From assembly GCF_900107415.1 (NCBI RefSeq), contig NZ_FNPX01000023.1, positions 1 through 37,625 of the forward strand: 37,625 nt of DNA, read 5' to 3'. A program made the position numbers and the translations under genes. Position 1 is the stretch's first letter, and every line of letters starts with the position of its first letter. The notes below the pieces were generated by a model. The model saw only the letters and a list, made by a program, of their open reading frames with translations. It ran no database searches and had not been told where the DNA came from. Origin of the DNA: Jannaschia faecimaris. Lineage in GTDB: Bacteria > Pseudomonadota > Alphaproteobacteria > Rhodobacterales > Rhodobacteraceae. This document shows, piece by piece, positions 24,597 through 33,627 of this stretch.

Positions 24597-24790
24597 GGTA
24601 ACCCGTCTACATGTGGCAGGGCGATACGAAAACCGTCGAGTTTTGGCGCACTCGCTCAAACACCTCGGGGATGCTAGACCGGGTTGTGACCCCTCTCCGA
24701 TGTAATGCCCAATCTCTTGACAATGGACGCGCGCAGCGAAGGTTCACGTCCCGCCCGGAGTGTCAGCTCCTCGCAAGTGGAGCGAGAGCC

Positions 24791-25078
24791 TCATCCATTT
24801 AATTTGACATGCCTGCCGTCAGCGCATCCGGACCCGTGTAGCGCCTTCTTGGGGCAGTGCTCTCCAGGAATATTGTTCTGAGGCAGCAGCTGAGTTGCGG
24901 TCGTACCCTTCGAACTGAACTGCACGCCGTCCGCGATTTCGATGTCATCGCGCTGGCTCGAAAACCAGAGCCGGGCCTTCTCAGTCGCCCCATATCGCTC
25001 AACGTATTCCAGCAGCGCTGCCTCCAGTAGACACGGTTCGCCAGTTGCTGCGTAATTGACAAGAGAGTGGCGAATTTT
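24791..25078 (-). pseudogene. Possible 5'-truncated gene fragment
   Basis: A minus-strand frame without any start codon reads like genuine protein (GEPCLLEAALLEYVERYGA, then TEKARLWFSSQRDDIEIADG) and ends at a TGA at 24791. It lies between the two divergent ClpP-fold genes. It looks like the tail of a gene whose front has been lost. Family not recognised; chance cannot be excluded. Confidence 0.35.
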
Positions 25079-25116
25079 ATTTCTTCATCAGATCTATCGT
25101 TAAAAGGGATGGTCAA

Positions 25117-26220
25117 TTGATCAGGGAATTTCTTCGTCTCGCGCTTGTGGTGACCGGTTGCTTGCCTGCGCATGCGGTCATTGCGAAAGATATTACCTTC
25201 GAAATGGTCTACATGAACCACACTAACATGATCGTAGCCGAAGGAGACATCACCGGCGACACGCCCGAGATTTTCGAGGCTTTTCTCCAAACGGAGCCGT
25301 TCGACGGTTTCCGCTTCGTCATGGCGCTCCATAGTGATGGCGGAAGCCTCGTCGGCGGCCTGCGGCTAGGACAGATGATCCGCGAAGCCGGTCTCGATAC
25401 CACGGTGCAGAGGCATCCGCTCGATCCGGCAACGGGCAAGCCTGGATATGATACGGCTGCTGGCCGATGTTTTTCGGCCTGTGCGATCGCCTTTCTCGGC
25501 GGCGTGCGCCGGACGGTGCCGGAGAAGAGCCGTCTCGGCTTCCACCAGTTTTCTTCCGCGGGCGGTTCCTTCGCAAAGGAAGACAGCGTCTACATGACTG
25601 AGAGCACGGCACAACTTATGGGCGCTACGGTGCTGGGTTATATAATGAAGATGGGGGCGGAGCCCGACCTTTTCACGTGGCTTAGCGAGGCGCTGCCGCA
25701 CGAGATGTGGGAGCCCGACCAAGACGAGCGAACCGCACTCAGGATCGTGACGCCCGATCGCTTTCGGGGTTTTGCCTTCGAGCCATACGGGGCCGGCGTG
25801 ATCACTTGGTCGGCATTACCGGAGAATGTTGCGGGCCGGTCCGCCGTCGGACAGGTCACCGCCTACTGCAAGGAGCGGGTGCCTTACATTCTGCTCTCGT
25901 CGGTCAGCTCGGCGAATGGCGTCGATCCGCGAACCCGCCAGATGATCGCGGAGGAGCTGTCCGGCTGGAGGATGGATAACGAAGCGACGGGTCAGTCGGC
26001 CTCGTATGGTCGCGACGCGGTTGCCATCCGAATGGAAGACGGCCTTCCTCTTGCGGAGCTGAAACTCGATGGGCAAGGCGTCGAGCTACTGAAGGGTGGG
26101 CCGGTTCTGATCGCCGTGGATTTTCCGGCGGTGATCGGCGCGATGTTCTACCTGCGGACCGATCCGACTGAAGCTGACCGGGCCTCACTCGACGCGGCAT
26201 TCCGGCTCTGCATCCGGTAG
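25117..26220 (+). CDS. Secreted ClpP-fold (COG3904-like) protein
   Basis: A 367-residue protein with a Sec signal peptide (about 1-23, LRLALVVTGCLPAHAVIA) and a ClpP-like core: LHSDGG (71-76), Ser120 in CFSACAIAFLGG and His143 in LGFHQF. These match, in order and spacing, the oxyanion strand, nucleophile and His of ClpP/SppA-type serine peptidases. The C-terminal ~150 residues are specific to this group and contain DAAFRLCI at the end, also echoed in the 35064 product. The start is TTG 25117, supported by AAAGGG about 9 nt upstream and by the signal peptide. It probably acts in the periplasm as a peptidase or peptide-binding protein; no substrate can be named. Confidence 0.75.
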   Translation: MIREFLRLALVVTGCLPAHAVIAKDITFEMVYMNHTNMIVAEGDITGDTPEIFEAFLQTEPFDGFRFVMALHSDGGSLVGGLRLGQMIREAGLDTTVQRHPLDPATGKPGYDTAAGRCFSACAIAFLGGVRRTVPEKSRLGFHQFSSAGGSFAKEDSVYMTESTAQLMGATVLGYIMKMGAEPDLFTWLSEALPHEMWEPDQDERTALRIVTPDRFRGFAFEPYGAGVITWSALPENVAGRSAVGQVTAYCKERVPYILLSSVSSANGVDPRTRQMIAEELSGWRMDNEATGQSASYGRDAVAIRMEDGLPLAELKLDGQGVELLKGGPVLIAVDFPAVIGAMFYLRTDPTEADRASLDAAFRLCIR

Positions 26221-26280
26221 ACCTCAAACCTCGGCACCAGAGACCTCAATCTATTCGTCGCACTGTGTCCCGCGCAGAAG

Positions 26281-26336
26281 GGCGGGAAGCAGACTTTCGC
26301 TGCAGCAGCGATGAACGACGGCTATGCGGACAAAGC
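26281..26336. repeat. 56-bp repeat, inverted near-identical copy at 23048-23103
   Basis: The segment from 'ggcgggaagc' through 'gctgcagcagcgatgaacg' to 'ctatgcggacaaagc' is the reverse complement of 23048-23103 apart from two positions. Together the pair encloses both ClpP-fold genes. It also contains the general core of the dispersed repeat family. Confidence 0.8.
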
Positions 26337-26470
26337 TGCCATCGTCGACACAAGATGCAACAATGAATTCCAGGCTGTATCGTTGGGTAATGCCCAGGCA
26401 AATTTTACTATGTTGGCGCGGAACAGCGGTGTAAGTTGCCTGTCTTTATTGAGCATCAAAAGAGGTCGGT

Positions 26471-26986
26471 ATGGAATATCGGATAGATTTGGTTACCGAA
26501 GTAGATGACAAACCCGCATTGGAAGAACTTCTGACCGAGTATTATGCCGTCGTCCTGCATAAACTCTCTTTAGTAGGTGGGTCTGCGAGAAATGAACCAA
26601 AGGATATGGCATCATCCGTTCTGGCAAATATTCAGACGTTCTTGCCGCCAACCGGCCGCCTGGTTTTGGCATATAGCAAACAAAACCGCCTTGTGGGGTG
26701 TGGCACGCTGCAACAAGCCCGCCCAGATGCCGGAGAGCTAAAGCGTCTTTTTGTTCGACCGGAAGCAAGTGGAAACCGCCTTGGTCGAGCTTTGGTGGAC
26801 GCACGGATGGAGGCCGCTCGGGAGATGGGTTGGCGCACCCTTTTGGTGAATGCGGTAACAGGCAATCAAGATATGCTCCGCATCTATGAAAGCCTCGGCT
26901 TTAGGTTCATCGAAAGATACCCGGAATGTTCCGACCCTATCGAGCTGACTGACTACTTTGACTATATGCAATTCGACTTTAGTTAA
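26471..26986 (+). CDS. GNAT-family N-acetyltransferase
   Basis: A 171-residue acetyl-CoA-dependent acyltransferase. The acetyl-CoA pyrophosphate loop is visible as LFVRPEASGNRLGRAL (R-x-x-G-x-G/A type), preceded by the beta-strand GELKRLFV and followed by TLLVNAV and NQDMLRIYESLGFRFIERY, the classical motif B. AGAGG just before the ATG is a fair ribosome binding site. It stands alone between repeat copies. The acceptor could be a small amine, an amino acid or an antibiotic; the sequence does not say. Confidence 0.88.
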   Translation: MEYRIDLVTEVDDKPALEELLTEYYAVVLHKLSLVGGSARNEPKDMASSVLANIQTFLPPTGRLVLAYSKQNRLVGCGTLQQARPDAGELKRLFVRPEASGNRLGRALVDARMEAAREMGWRTLLVNAVTGNQDMLRIYESLGFRFIERYPECSDPIELTDYFDYMQFDFS

Positions 26987-26999
26987 TTTTTGCTCTGTC

Positions 27000-27085
27000 C
27001 GCTTCAGGCTCTTAGCTGCCGTTCGCTGCGACGAACGCCAGTGACCGCTATGCGGACAAAGCGGGAATTCGCTGCAGTTTCTCAA
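27000..27085. repeat. Dispersed intergenic repeat copy
   Basis: The stretch 'gctgccgttcgctgcgacg' followed by 'agtgaccgctatgcggac' and 'aaagcgggaattcgctgc' carries the full core of the family. The 26987-27404 gap otherwise holds only the leader of the downstream regulator gene. Confidence 0.65.
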
Positions 27086-27404
27086 ATGGCAGCTTTTGGG
27101 AAACCGCTAGTCGAAGGCGCTGAATTTTGACCAAATTCCACAGAGCTAAAGTCCAGCGGCTTACTTGGGCATCTCCCCGCAATGGTCATCCTGCCACTTT
27201 TTAGAACTCCAAAATTACAACAAAGAACCAGTGCTGCAATTTCAGAGCGATGGGCTTTGGAAGATTTTTCACAATTAAAACGCGGAGGCATGATAACCGG
27301 GTCCTTCCGAATTTTCTTGATATGGCCCGGCTTTTCGGGCCAACGTATGGCGACGACGTATCTGCAACATTCGGTATCAGAGATCGCCCGAGGAGGATTG
27401 ATTT

Positions 27405-28904
27405 TTGGAGGGCAAGGGAGCGGAGGAAGCAGCAGACTGCCACCCAAGACTACGTATTGGTGACAAGGTCTTCGACCTGAACACGGCAACGCTTGCTGAC
27501 CAATTCTCACAGGTCATCCCGATTCGCGACCAATCGCTTCGCGTCCTCCTGGAACTAGCTTTAAACACTGGGCAGATCGTTTCTAAGCACGACCTCATAA
27601 CAGCAGTTTGGCCTGACATCGCTGTGACTGACGACAGTCTTGTCCAATGCATCAAAGACATCAGAGCAGCTTTGGGCGATGTAGATCGGACGCTTGTCAA
27701 GACTGCCGTGGGTCGCGGATATAGCCTTTGCAGCGATCTCGACGTCCCGGTCAATCCCATTGCGCGTCCACGACTGCTTATTTCCAAGTTGCGCTCCACC
27801 CAAGGCGATCTCGAGGCCTCTGAAATTGCGGAAGAAATCGGTGAAGAACTTGCCATTTTTCTCTCTCATCGATCCGGTCTGGAGATTACGACGGATGCGG
27901 GCCACAGGTCGGATGCGCAGTATTTGATCAGTGGGCGCGTTGGAAAAAGGGGAAGTGATTACCGTGTCTTTATCCAATTGGAATCACTAGATAATGGCAC
28001 GAGTATCTTTGCCGAGTCCTGGGATTACAGCTCAGAAGACATATCCGACTTGCCAGCGCAGGTGAGCGCAAAAATCACACACTTGCTTCGTATCCATACC
28101 ATTATGTTTGGTGGCAAACATTTTGCGAACCGTCCCAATGCAGAACTTGCCCCCCAAGCACTATTGTCTAAAGCGGCGTTTCACATGTGTCGATTTGAAA
28201 TTCCGCATTGGGTAGAAGCGCGAGCAGCGTTGGAAGCAGCTGTAAAGTTAGAGCCCGAGAACCCAATCGCCTTGGCAATGCTCGCCTCAATGGCTACGCA
28301 GCTGACCCCTCAGGTTGCATTCCGGTCTTTGCCGGATGACATTGAACACGTCTTCAAACTTGCAAACAGAGCGGTCGAGCTTGGATCGAATATTGACTTC
28401 GTATTGCGCACGCGTGGGAATCTACGGATGTGGCTAAGGGGGGACCACGAAGGTGCGCGCAGTGATTGTGAGCGTGCTCTTGGCATCAGCCCAACGTTCC
28501 ATCTGGCCCATTTGACAATCGCGACAAGCGACATTCTGGCTGGCCATCCGACAGAAGGCATTTCACGCTTGAATGAGATTAACTTGATGGGACCAAAAGA
28601 CCCGCAATACCCAAACTATATGTCTCTGATCTCGATTGGCCAAATGCTGCTGAAAAGCTCAGATAAAGCTTTTGCGGCTGCACTTGAAGGGCATGAGTAC
28701 AATCCTTCAGATTCCTGGAGTGCTCTGGTTTATGCTGCATCGGCAGCGGGCAGGACGAACATTACAGACACGCCACAATTTCAAAGCCTTCTGGCAAGGA
28801 TCGACCTTCCCTTTAGTCATTTTCGCGATATGCCATTTTCGAACTCGAAAGATGTGGACCTATTGGAAGAACGTTTACGTTCAGTGGGTTTTGCTTCGGC
28901 ATAA
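27405..28904 (+). CDS. Winged-helix (CadC/ToxR-type) regulator with TPR-like C-terminus
   Basis: A 499-residue protein. Residues about 15-110 form an OmpR/PhoB-type winged helix (VFDLNTATLADQ, SLRVLLELALNTGQIVSKH, DDSLVQCIKDIRAALGD, VGRGYSL). A middle alpha/beta domain follows (about 120-235; YLISGRVGKRGSDYRVFIQL), the pattern seen in adenylate-cyclase-associated and CadC-like regulators. The C-terminal half has TPR-type helices (WVEARAALEAAVKLEPENPIA, ARSDCERALGISP). No membrane helix is evident, so it is probably a cytoplasmic activator. Translation starts at TTG 27405, chosen because a perfect AGGAGG lies 8 nt upstream. It converges with the lyase-like gene (40-bp gap); target genes are unknown. 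Confidence 0.85.
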   Translation: MEGKGAEEAADCHPRLRIGDKVFDLNTATLADQFSQVIPIRDQSLRVLLELALNTGQIVSKHDLITAVWPDIAVTDDSLVQCIKDIRAALGDVDRTLVKTAVGRGYSLCSDLDVPVNPIARPRLLISKLRSTQGDLEASEIAEEIGEELAIFLSHRSGLEITTDAGHRSDAQYLISGRVGKRGSDYRVFIQLESLDNGTSIFAESWDYSSEDISDLPAQVSAKITHLLRIHTIMFGGKHFANRPNAELAPQALLSKAAFHMCRFEIPHWVEARAALEAAVKLEPENPIALAMLASMATQLTPQVAFRSLPDDIEHVFKLANRAVELGSNIDFVLRTRGNLRMWLRGDHEGARSDCERALGISPTFHLAHLTIATSDILAGHPTEGISRLNEINLMGPKDPQYPNYMSLISIGQMLLKSSDKAFAAALEGHEYNPSDSWSALVYAASAAGRTNITDTPQFQSLLARIDLPFSHFRDMPFSNSKDVDLLEERLRSVGFASA

Positions 28905-28944
28905 GCCGAGAGCCCGTGAGCTTTTGCCGCGACGGCTGGAATCA

Positions 28945-29607
28945 CTATTGGGTTTCAATACTGACATTTCGAAATAGTACCTTTGTGTTATCGCCATCGG
29001 CCAGTGGCGTCGAACCGATCAATCCCAGAGCAAGCCAAACCTCTTCGTCAATACCAATATTCGGGCGACCAGACCGCGAAAGCACTTCTACACCGTCACA
29101 CTCCACGCGGATTTCGCCTGGGGTTCTATCCTTGATATTTTTCTTCTCGGTCGAATCCCAATTTGCGTGCACTTCAACCAAGTGCCACTCACCAAAACCT
29201 TCAAGCCCAATACAGGTGTTTTGACCGATGGTGTACCCAACTTCCGTGTTTAGATGAAAGTTAAATATTGAATGCCCCGACCCGTCCAAGAACCTAACAG
29301 CGCGTAGATAATGGCCAAGCGCGTTATAAGTAAAATCTTCAGGCACGAAAATTTCCCAGCTATAAGTGACCCTGTCACCATGTTTGTGTGAATGGGTCGA
29401 AACGTACTCACTTCGTTGAAAAAAGTCTATTGAACAAGCTGTTTCATAGCCAGCAGAGCAGCCATTTTGGCTTAATTCGACACGAATTTCTGTTTCAGTA
29501 ACTTCAAACGAAGACTCCGTAGGTTTGATGATCTCAAAGTTTTGCGCCAGGACCGCGGACGGCAATGTGGTCGCAAAAAACAATCCGACTATTGAAAATT
29601 TCTTCAT
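28945..29607 (-). CDS. Secreted polysaccharide-lyase-like (heparin lyase I type) protein
   Basis: A 220-residue protein with a Sec signal peptide (MKKFSIVGLFFATTLPSAVLAQ). The mature part reads as a beta-jelly-roll of the heparin-lyase-I/PL14-20 kind: FFQRSEYVSTH, DRVTYSWEIFVPEDF, FNFHLNTEVGY and a late EVWLALGLIGS. The arginine-serine-glutamate motif (QRSEY) is typical of these lyases. Without structural alignment the catalytic residues cannot be confirmed, and a plain concanavalin-like binding protein is an alternative. It is convergent with the winged-helix regulator and has no neighbours on its own strand. Confidence 0.65.
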   Translation of the reverse strand: MKKFSIVGLFFATTLPSAVLAQNFEIIKPTESSFEVTETEIRVELSQNGCSAGYETACSIDFFQRSEYVSTHSHKHGDRVTYSWEIFVPEDFTYNALGHYLRAVRFLDGSGHSIFNFHLNTEVGYTIGQNTCIGLEGFGEWHLVEVHANWDSTEKKNIKDRTPGEIRVECDGVEVLSRSGRPNIGIDEEVWLALGLIGSTPLADGDNTKVLFRNVSIETQ

Positions 29608-29765
29608 GTTTTTCCTCCCAAGATCAGACAGTACGAATTTTTGACTGTGCCCTTCGTTGCTCGCACAAACGACCAGTTGGGTCGGGAAAACCGGACGAAA
29701 CTCTCACGAAATGATATGAAATTCGGTTGGCGCGTGCGGTCTTCAAAATACTGAAGCCAAATAGT

Positions 29766-29993
29766 CTACAGTGTTTCTTGTAACAAGTTTGACCCGAAAT
29801 GGCTGCGTTGCATGCCACCTTCGGGGATTTGGACAAGAACACCTAAGAGGGTTGATTGACTTGAGGATGTGGTTTGACCAAGCGAAAACGAAGGCTGAGC
29901 ATCTAAGAAAGTCAGCTGATATAGTCCCTCGGCAAAAGTGAATTGGGTTTTTCCAGCATCTTCGAATTCAAAAATAGCAGACACTCGTGGCCT
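29766..29993 (-). pseudogene. Possible C-terminal gene fragment next to a repeat
   Basis: The minus-strand frame reads like real beta-rich protein (SAIFEFEDAGKTQFTFAEG, LYQLTFLDAQPSFSLGQTTS, LLGVLVQIPEGG) and ends at 29766. Its upstream end runs straight into a dispersed repeat at about 29995 with no credible start or signal. It is probably the tail of a gene lost by recombination. Family not recognised. Confidence 0.35.
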
Positions 29994-29995
29994 TT

Positions 29996-30070
29996 GCAGC
30001 ATCGGGCGCTCTAGGCTCTAAGCGGCCGTTCGCTGCGACCTGCACGAACGGCTGCTTTTGGCCGGGAGAG
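29996..30070. repeat. Dispersed intergenic repeat copy
   Basis: The segment 'gcagcatcgggcgctcta' followed by 'ggctctaagcggccgttcgc' and 'tgcgacctgcacgaacggc' belongs to the repeat family. Its first 26 bp match 33668-33693, immediately left of the second IS5 copy. Confidence 0.6.
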
Positions 30071-30196
30071 GACATTCGCGGCGGAGTGAGCCAAGGTCGG
30101 TTAAGGGCAGGGATGGCGTTTCCGATACTCGTCTGCGACATTCTTAAAAGGCACCGGTATTGCGTCCGACTATCTTTACCTTGGTGGATCGCTTAG

Positions 30197-31036
30197 GGTC
30201 AGGACCCATTGATTTAGTTGCAGTTCCCGAGGCTCCCTGATTCAAGCGCCCGAACTTCGGGGGCACGAAATGAGCGATTTGTACTGGCTGAGCGACGCTC
30301 AGATGGCACGGCTTCGGCCGTACTTTCCCAAGAGCCATGGGGTGCCGCGGGTTGATGACCGGCGGGTCTTAAGTGGCATTATATTCATCAACCGCAATGG
30401 CTTGCGCTGGCGTGATGCGCCCAGAGAGTACGGCCCCCACAAGACACTCTACAACCGCTGGAAGAGGTGGAGCGACATGGGGGTCTTCGCCAGGATTATG
30501 ACGGGGCTTGCGTTAGAGGCACCCGACAATAGGACGATCTCCATCGACGCTACCTACCTGAAGGCGCACCGCACGGCCTCCAGCCTGCGGTCGAAAAAGG
30601 GGGGCGCGGCCGTCTGATTGGACGCACGAAGGGCGGAATGAATACGAAGCTCCACGCGGTCACGGATGCAATTGGACGTCCCATCCGGTTCTTCATGACG
30701 GCTGGGGAGGTCAGTGACTACACTGGTGCCAGGGCTTTGGTAAGCAGTCTGCCAGCCGCCGAGTGGCTTCTTGGTGATCGGGGATATGACGCGGACTGGT
30801 TCCGCGAAGCCCTTGCAAACAAGGGTATCGTGCCCTGCATCCCCGGACGGAAATCCCGCGAAAAGCCTGTCAAATACGACAAGCGTCGCTACCGGAAACG
30901 CAACCGGATCGAGATCATGTTCGGACGCCTGAAAGACTGGAGGCGCGTGGCAACACGCTACGACAGGTCTCCGACTGTGTTTCTTTCAGCCATTGCCCTC
31001 GCCGCAACCGTGATCTTCTGGTTATGAGTCCTGACC
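30197..31036 (+). mobile_element. IS5-family (IS427-group) insertion sequence, copy 1
   Basis: The 840-bp element has terminal inverted repeats starting GGTCAGGACCCAT (left) and ending ATGAGTCCTGACC (right), and carries one transposase in two frames. Flanks are TTAG and CTAG; TA-containing targets are usual for this group. The second copy is at 33695-34534. Confidence 0.9.
30270..31027 (+). CDS. IS5-family transposase, copy 1 (orfA/orfB joined by -1 frameshift)
   Basis: OrfA (30270-30617) has the N-terminal DUF4096-like region (LSDAQMARLRPYFP, NRNGLRWRDAP) and the first catalytic Asp in TISIDATYLKAHR. OrfB, read in the -1 frame to 31027, carries GGMNTKLHAVTDA, LLGDRGYDADWF (second Asp) and KRRYRKRNRIEIMFGRLKDW with the catalytic Glu. 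The slippery heptamer G-GGG-GGC at 30599-30605 lies where the frames must join, the normal arrangement for IS427-group transposases, giving a fusion of about 252 aa. DDE cut-and-paste type. All catalytic residues are present and no stop intervenes, so the copy looks functional. Confidence 0.9.
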
Positions 31037-31136
31037 CTAGTCATCGATGTTTGGTCGCCGCGACCCTGGCGGTGGCGACTGCGGGCATCGATGCGACTAC
31101 GATCAGACTGTCAACACATCGTGGCGGTGCAGCACA

Positions 31137-31245
31137 GTTTTCCCGAAGCGAACGGTCGACACAGGATGAAAGACTACAATTCAAACCAGTTCTTCGCGCT
31201 TGCATGACCAATGACCGCTCTGCAAACAAAGTATGAATTCGCTGC
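31137..31245 (+). repeat. Dispersed intergenic repeat, copy paired with 329-440
   Basis: It shares 'cgacacagga', 'attcaaaccagt', 'gcatgaccaatgac' and 'ctctgc..acaaag' in the same order as 329-440. It occupies most of the gap between IS5 copy 1 and the nuclease-like gene. Confidence 0.7.
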
Positions 31246-31410
31246 GAGTGCGCGAGTGTCAATTTTGAGGAGGTCGTTCAAAAAGGTGACTTCGCCTGCG
31301 ATGCAAGCGCTTGGTTTTCAGCAATAATAAATATAATGTCGTGGCAATCTCTGTTAAAGTCTTGGCAGTATCGCTGTGAATTATTTAAAGATATCAAGTG
31401 GAGCAATAAC

Positions 31411-32388
31411 GTGAACCCAAGTGTCATTGAGGAATTGAAAAGGATCAAAGACGATTTGGAGATCCAGAAGATCGTCAGCGAACGTGACAAAGTTTTGGGG
31501 CGCTTTGGACCACAATTTTTGCCGAGCGCGGTGGCCAAACTGGAAGAGAAAACCTTCCGACAATTTTTGAGCATCAAACACAACAAGCACTGGACAGGGC
31601 TGGAACGCCAACCCGAAGTCTATGCCGACATGAATAGATTGCGCGAAGCTCTCAGCGTCCTTGTGGACGAAACGAGGCCTATACGAGACCGTGTAAATAT
31701 GGTCGTTGAGGTTCCAGGTATGGGAGTTGCCAAGTTTTCGGCCATACTGCATGTGGCCTATCCGAACAAATACGGGGTATGGAACGGCACTTCCGAGAAA
31801 GCTATTCGACATTTAGGCCTTTGGCCGGTTATTTCGCGTGGTGCAACAACGACTGGTGATAAATACGTTGCGGTAAACCAATTGCTGCGTGATCTCGCAG
31901 ATAGACTTGGAAGCGATCTTTGGACATTGGATGCACTGTGGTGGGCACTCGATCTAGGAGGTACGTCCGTAGCAAATTCGACTGGCACTGGAAAGGTGCG
32001 CTTTGGTGATAGGTGGGAGAAAGCCGTTGCGGATATGAAGTATTCTATTTTGAACACTGTCAAAAATTCTAACGGTCAGGCAGTCGCCACAACGGTTAAG
32101 AAAAAAGACCTGAAAATGTCGGAAAGTGAACTTGAAAGGCTGCTATCGGATTTGTTGGAGAGTCAGGACAAGCGTTGCGCGATTACTGGAATTCCGTTTC
32201 AATATGATGACGATAGGAATATGCGACCCTCGGCGGATCGCATCGATAGCAATGGCCATTACGAAGCCTCTAACCTACAGTTGGTCTGCCAGTTTATCAA
32301 CTTCTGGAAGCAGGCATGTCCTGACGATGAGTTCCGCCATCTCATTCAGATCGTTCGAGATAGTAAGGGCGCAGAACCAAGCGGATAA
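31411..32388 (+). CDS. HhH/HNH nuclease-like protein, candidate defence protein
   Basis: A 325-residue protein. The N-terminal two-thirds contain HWTGLERQPEV (about 60-70) and a helix-hairpin-helix-like segment VVEVPGMGVAKFSAILHVAYP (98-118) followed by YGVWN, a pattern I associate with N-terminal domains of McrB-type and other modification-sensing restriction proteins. The C-terminus is HNH-like: CAITGIPF (256-263), SADRIDSNGHY with Asp276/Asp279, and NLQLVC (288-293). The GTG at 31411 is preferred: GGAG lies 8 nt upstream, whereas the upstream ATG at 31336 has no such site. It lies between two IS5 copies beside a dehalogenase gene. A type IV-like restriction role is inference. Confidence 0.65.
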   Translation: MNPSVIEELKRIKDDLEIQKIVSERDKVLGRFGPQFLPSAVAKLEEKTFRQFLSIKHNKHWTGLERQPEVYADMNRLREALSVLVDETRPIRDRVNMVVEVPGMGVAKFSAILHVAYPNKYGVWNGTSEKAIRHLGLWPVISRGATTTGDKYVAVNQLLRDLADRLGSDLWTLDALWWALDLGGTSVANSTGTGKVRFGDRWEKAVADMKYSILNTVKNSNGQAVATTVKKKDLKMSESELERLLSDLLESQDKRCAITGIPFQYDDDRNMRPSADRIDSNGHYEASNLQLVCQFINFWKQACPDDEFRHLIQIVRDSKGAEPSG

Positions 32389-32544
32389 GACACGGCCTGC
32401 CAAATGTATCCTCCCCCAAAACCCTTATTTCTGGAGCATGCGTGAACCACTTTGTTTGACGTCGGCAAAAAAACTGTTGAGAAGCCAAGGTGCTATTGAC
32501 GGTTTTTTTCTGTCTCTTATGATGGTGGACATTCGCTGTGTTGC

Positions 32545-32630
32545 AGAATTGCGGTAGACTTGGGCTCACAAGCTGATCTTCGCTGAACGACTAAAAAAGG
32601 TCCGATCTGGGCCGCTAACAGGCCGTGTCT
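32545..32630. repeat. Dispersed repeat, copy paired with 36310-36405
   Basis: 'gggctcacaagctgatcttcg' and 'aaggtccgatctgggccg' match 'gggctcgaagctgaccttcg' and 'aaggtccggtttgggccg' at 36340-36395. The 32389-32742 gap contains no gene. Confidence 0.65.
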
Positions 32631-32742
32631 GCGTGATGGAAAGAAGTTAGCTAGGCGGGCTTTGTTGTCATTAACGGTTTTTCCAAAATACCAGATTGCA
32701 AATATAATGTGCCCAATAGTGAGGCGGAGAGGCGGAGTGAAA

Positions 32743-33627
32743 ATGTTAGAAGGCTTTAGCGACGAGATAATTCGGCTCCCATCTGGTATCAAGTTGCATG
32801 TTAGAAAATCTGGCAGCGGGCCTGTCGTTTTGCTTCTTCATGGATACCCTCAAACCCATATATGCTGGCACAAGGTCGCACCGCTGTTGGTAGATGCAGG
32901 GTATACTGTCGTGCTAAGTGATCTTCGCGGATATGGAGATTCAGACAAACCAGAATCTGACGACGAGCATTTCCCCTATTCCAAAAGAGCCATGGCAAAA
33001 GATCAGGCTGATTTGATGCTCGTGCTAGGGCATAAAAAATTCTTTGTTGCTGGTCATGATCGTGGCGCGCGAGTTGCCCATCGACTTGCCCGCGACTATC
33101 CTAATATAGTCGCGGCAGTTTCGTTTCTGGATATTGTTCCAACCGAGCATATGTATGCTCAAACGGAGCGAACATTCGCTACCAGCTACTACCATTGGTT
33201 TTTCCTGATACAGCCTGCACCCTTACCTGAGCGTTTAATTAGTAGTGATCCGGGGTACTACCTGACCACTAAATTGAGGTCTTGGGGAAAGGGAAATGAC
33301 AGCGCGTTTGAGAGCGAAGCAGTTTCAGAATACATCCGCTGTTTTGACGCGGCCTCAATACACGCAACGTGTGAGGACTATCGCGCAGCCGCGACCATTG
33401 ACTTGCAGCATGACGCGCATGACCAGGGAACGCTTTTGAAGATGCCCGTGCAAGCATTGTGGGGTGAAAAAGGACTGGTTGGAAGGCTCTATGATGTCAT
33501 TGGGGTCTGGCAAGACTATGCGGAACATGTCGAAGGTGAAGCGATGCCATGCGGACATTTCTTACCCGAAGAGGCACCTGCGCAAACAGCCAAAGCGCTT
33601 ATCAAATTTTTTAGGAACTGTGCGTAA
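32743..33627 (+). CDS. Haloacetate dehalogenase, fluoroacetate-dehalogenase type
   Basis: A 294-residue alpha/beta-hydrolase that displaces halide from haloacetate using an Asp nucleophile. Residues known from fluoroacetate dehalogenases are all here: Asp106-Arg107-x-x-Arg110 in GHDRGAR, Asp130 in FLDIVPT, the halide-binding His151-Trp152 in YYHWFF, Trp181, Tyr213 in CEDYRA and the catalytic His272 in GHFLPEEAP. LIQPAPLPERL and KRAMAKDQ also match that subfamily closely. His-Trp plus Tyr is the fluoride-binding set, so C-F cleavage is plausible, chloroacetate likely. GGAG 5 nt before ATG 32743 sets the start. Flanked by two IS5 copies, as haloacetate dehalogenase genes on plasmids often are by insertion sequences. 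Confidence 0.9.
   Translation: MLEGFSDEIIRLPSGIKLHVRKSGSGPVVLLLHGYPQTHICWHKVAPLLVDAGYTVVLSDLRGYGDSDKPESDDEHFPYSKRAMAKDQADLMLVLGHKKFFVAGHDRGARVAHRLARDYPNIVAAVSFLDIVPTEHMYAQTERTFATSYYHWFFLIQPAPLPERLISSDPGYYLTTKLRSWGKGNDSAFESEAVSEYIRCFDAASIHATCEDYRAAATIDLQHDAHDQGTLLKMPVQALWGEKGLVGRLYDVIGVWQDYAEHVEGEAMPCGHFLPEEAPAQTAKALIKFFRNCA

Noticed and set aside
24799..25332. 177-codon minus-strand frame between the ClpP-fold genes
   Set aside because: It overlaps the start and signal peptide of the 25117 gene in antisense and has no family signature; a different minus-strand frame there looks more like a gene fragment.
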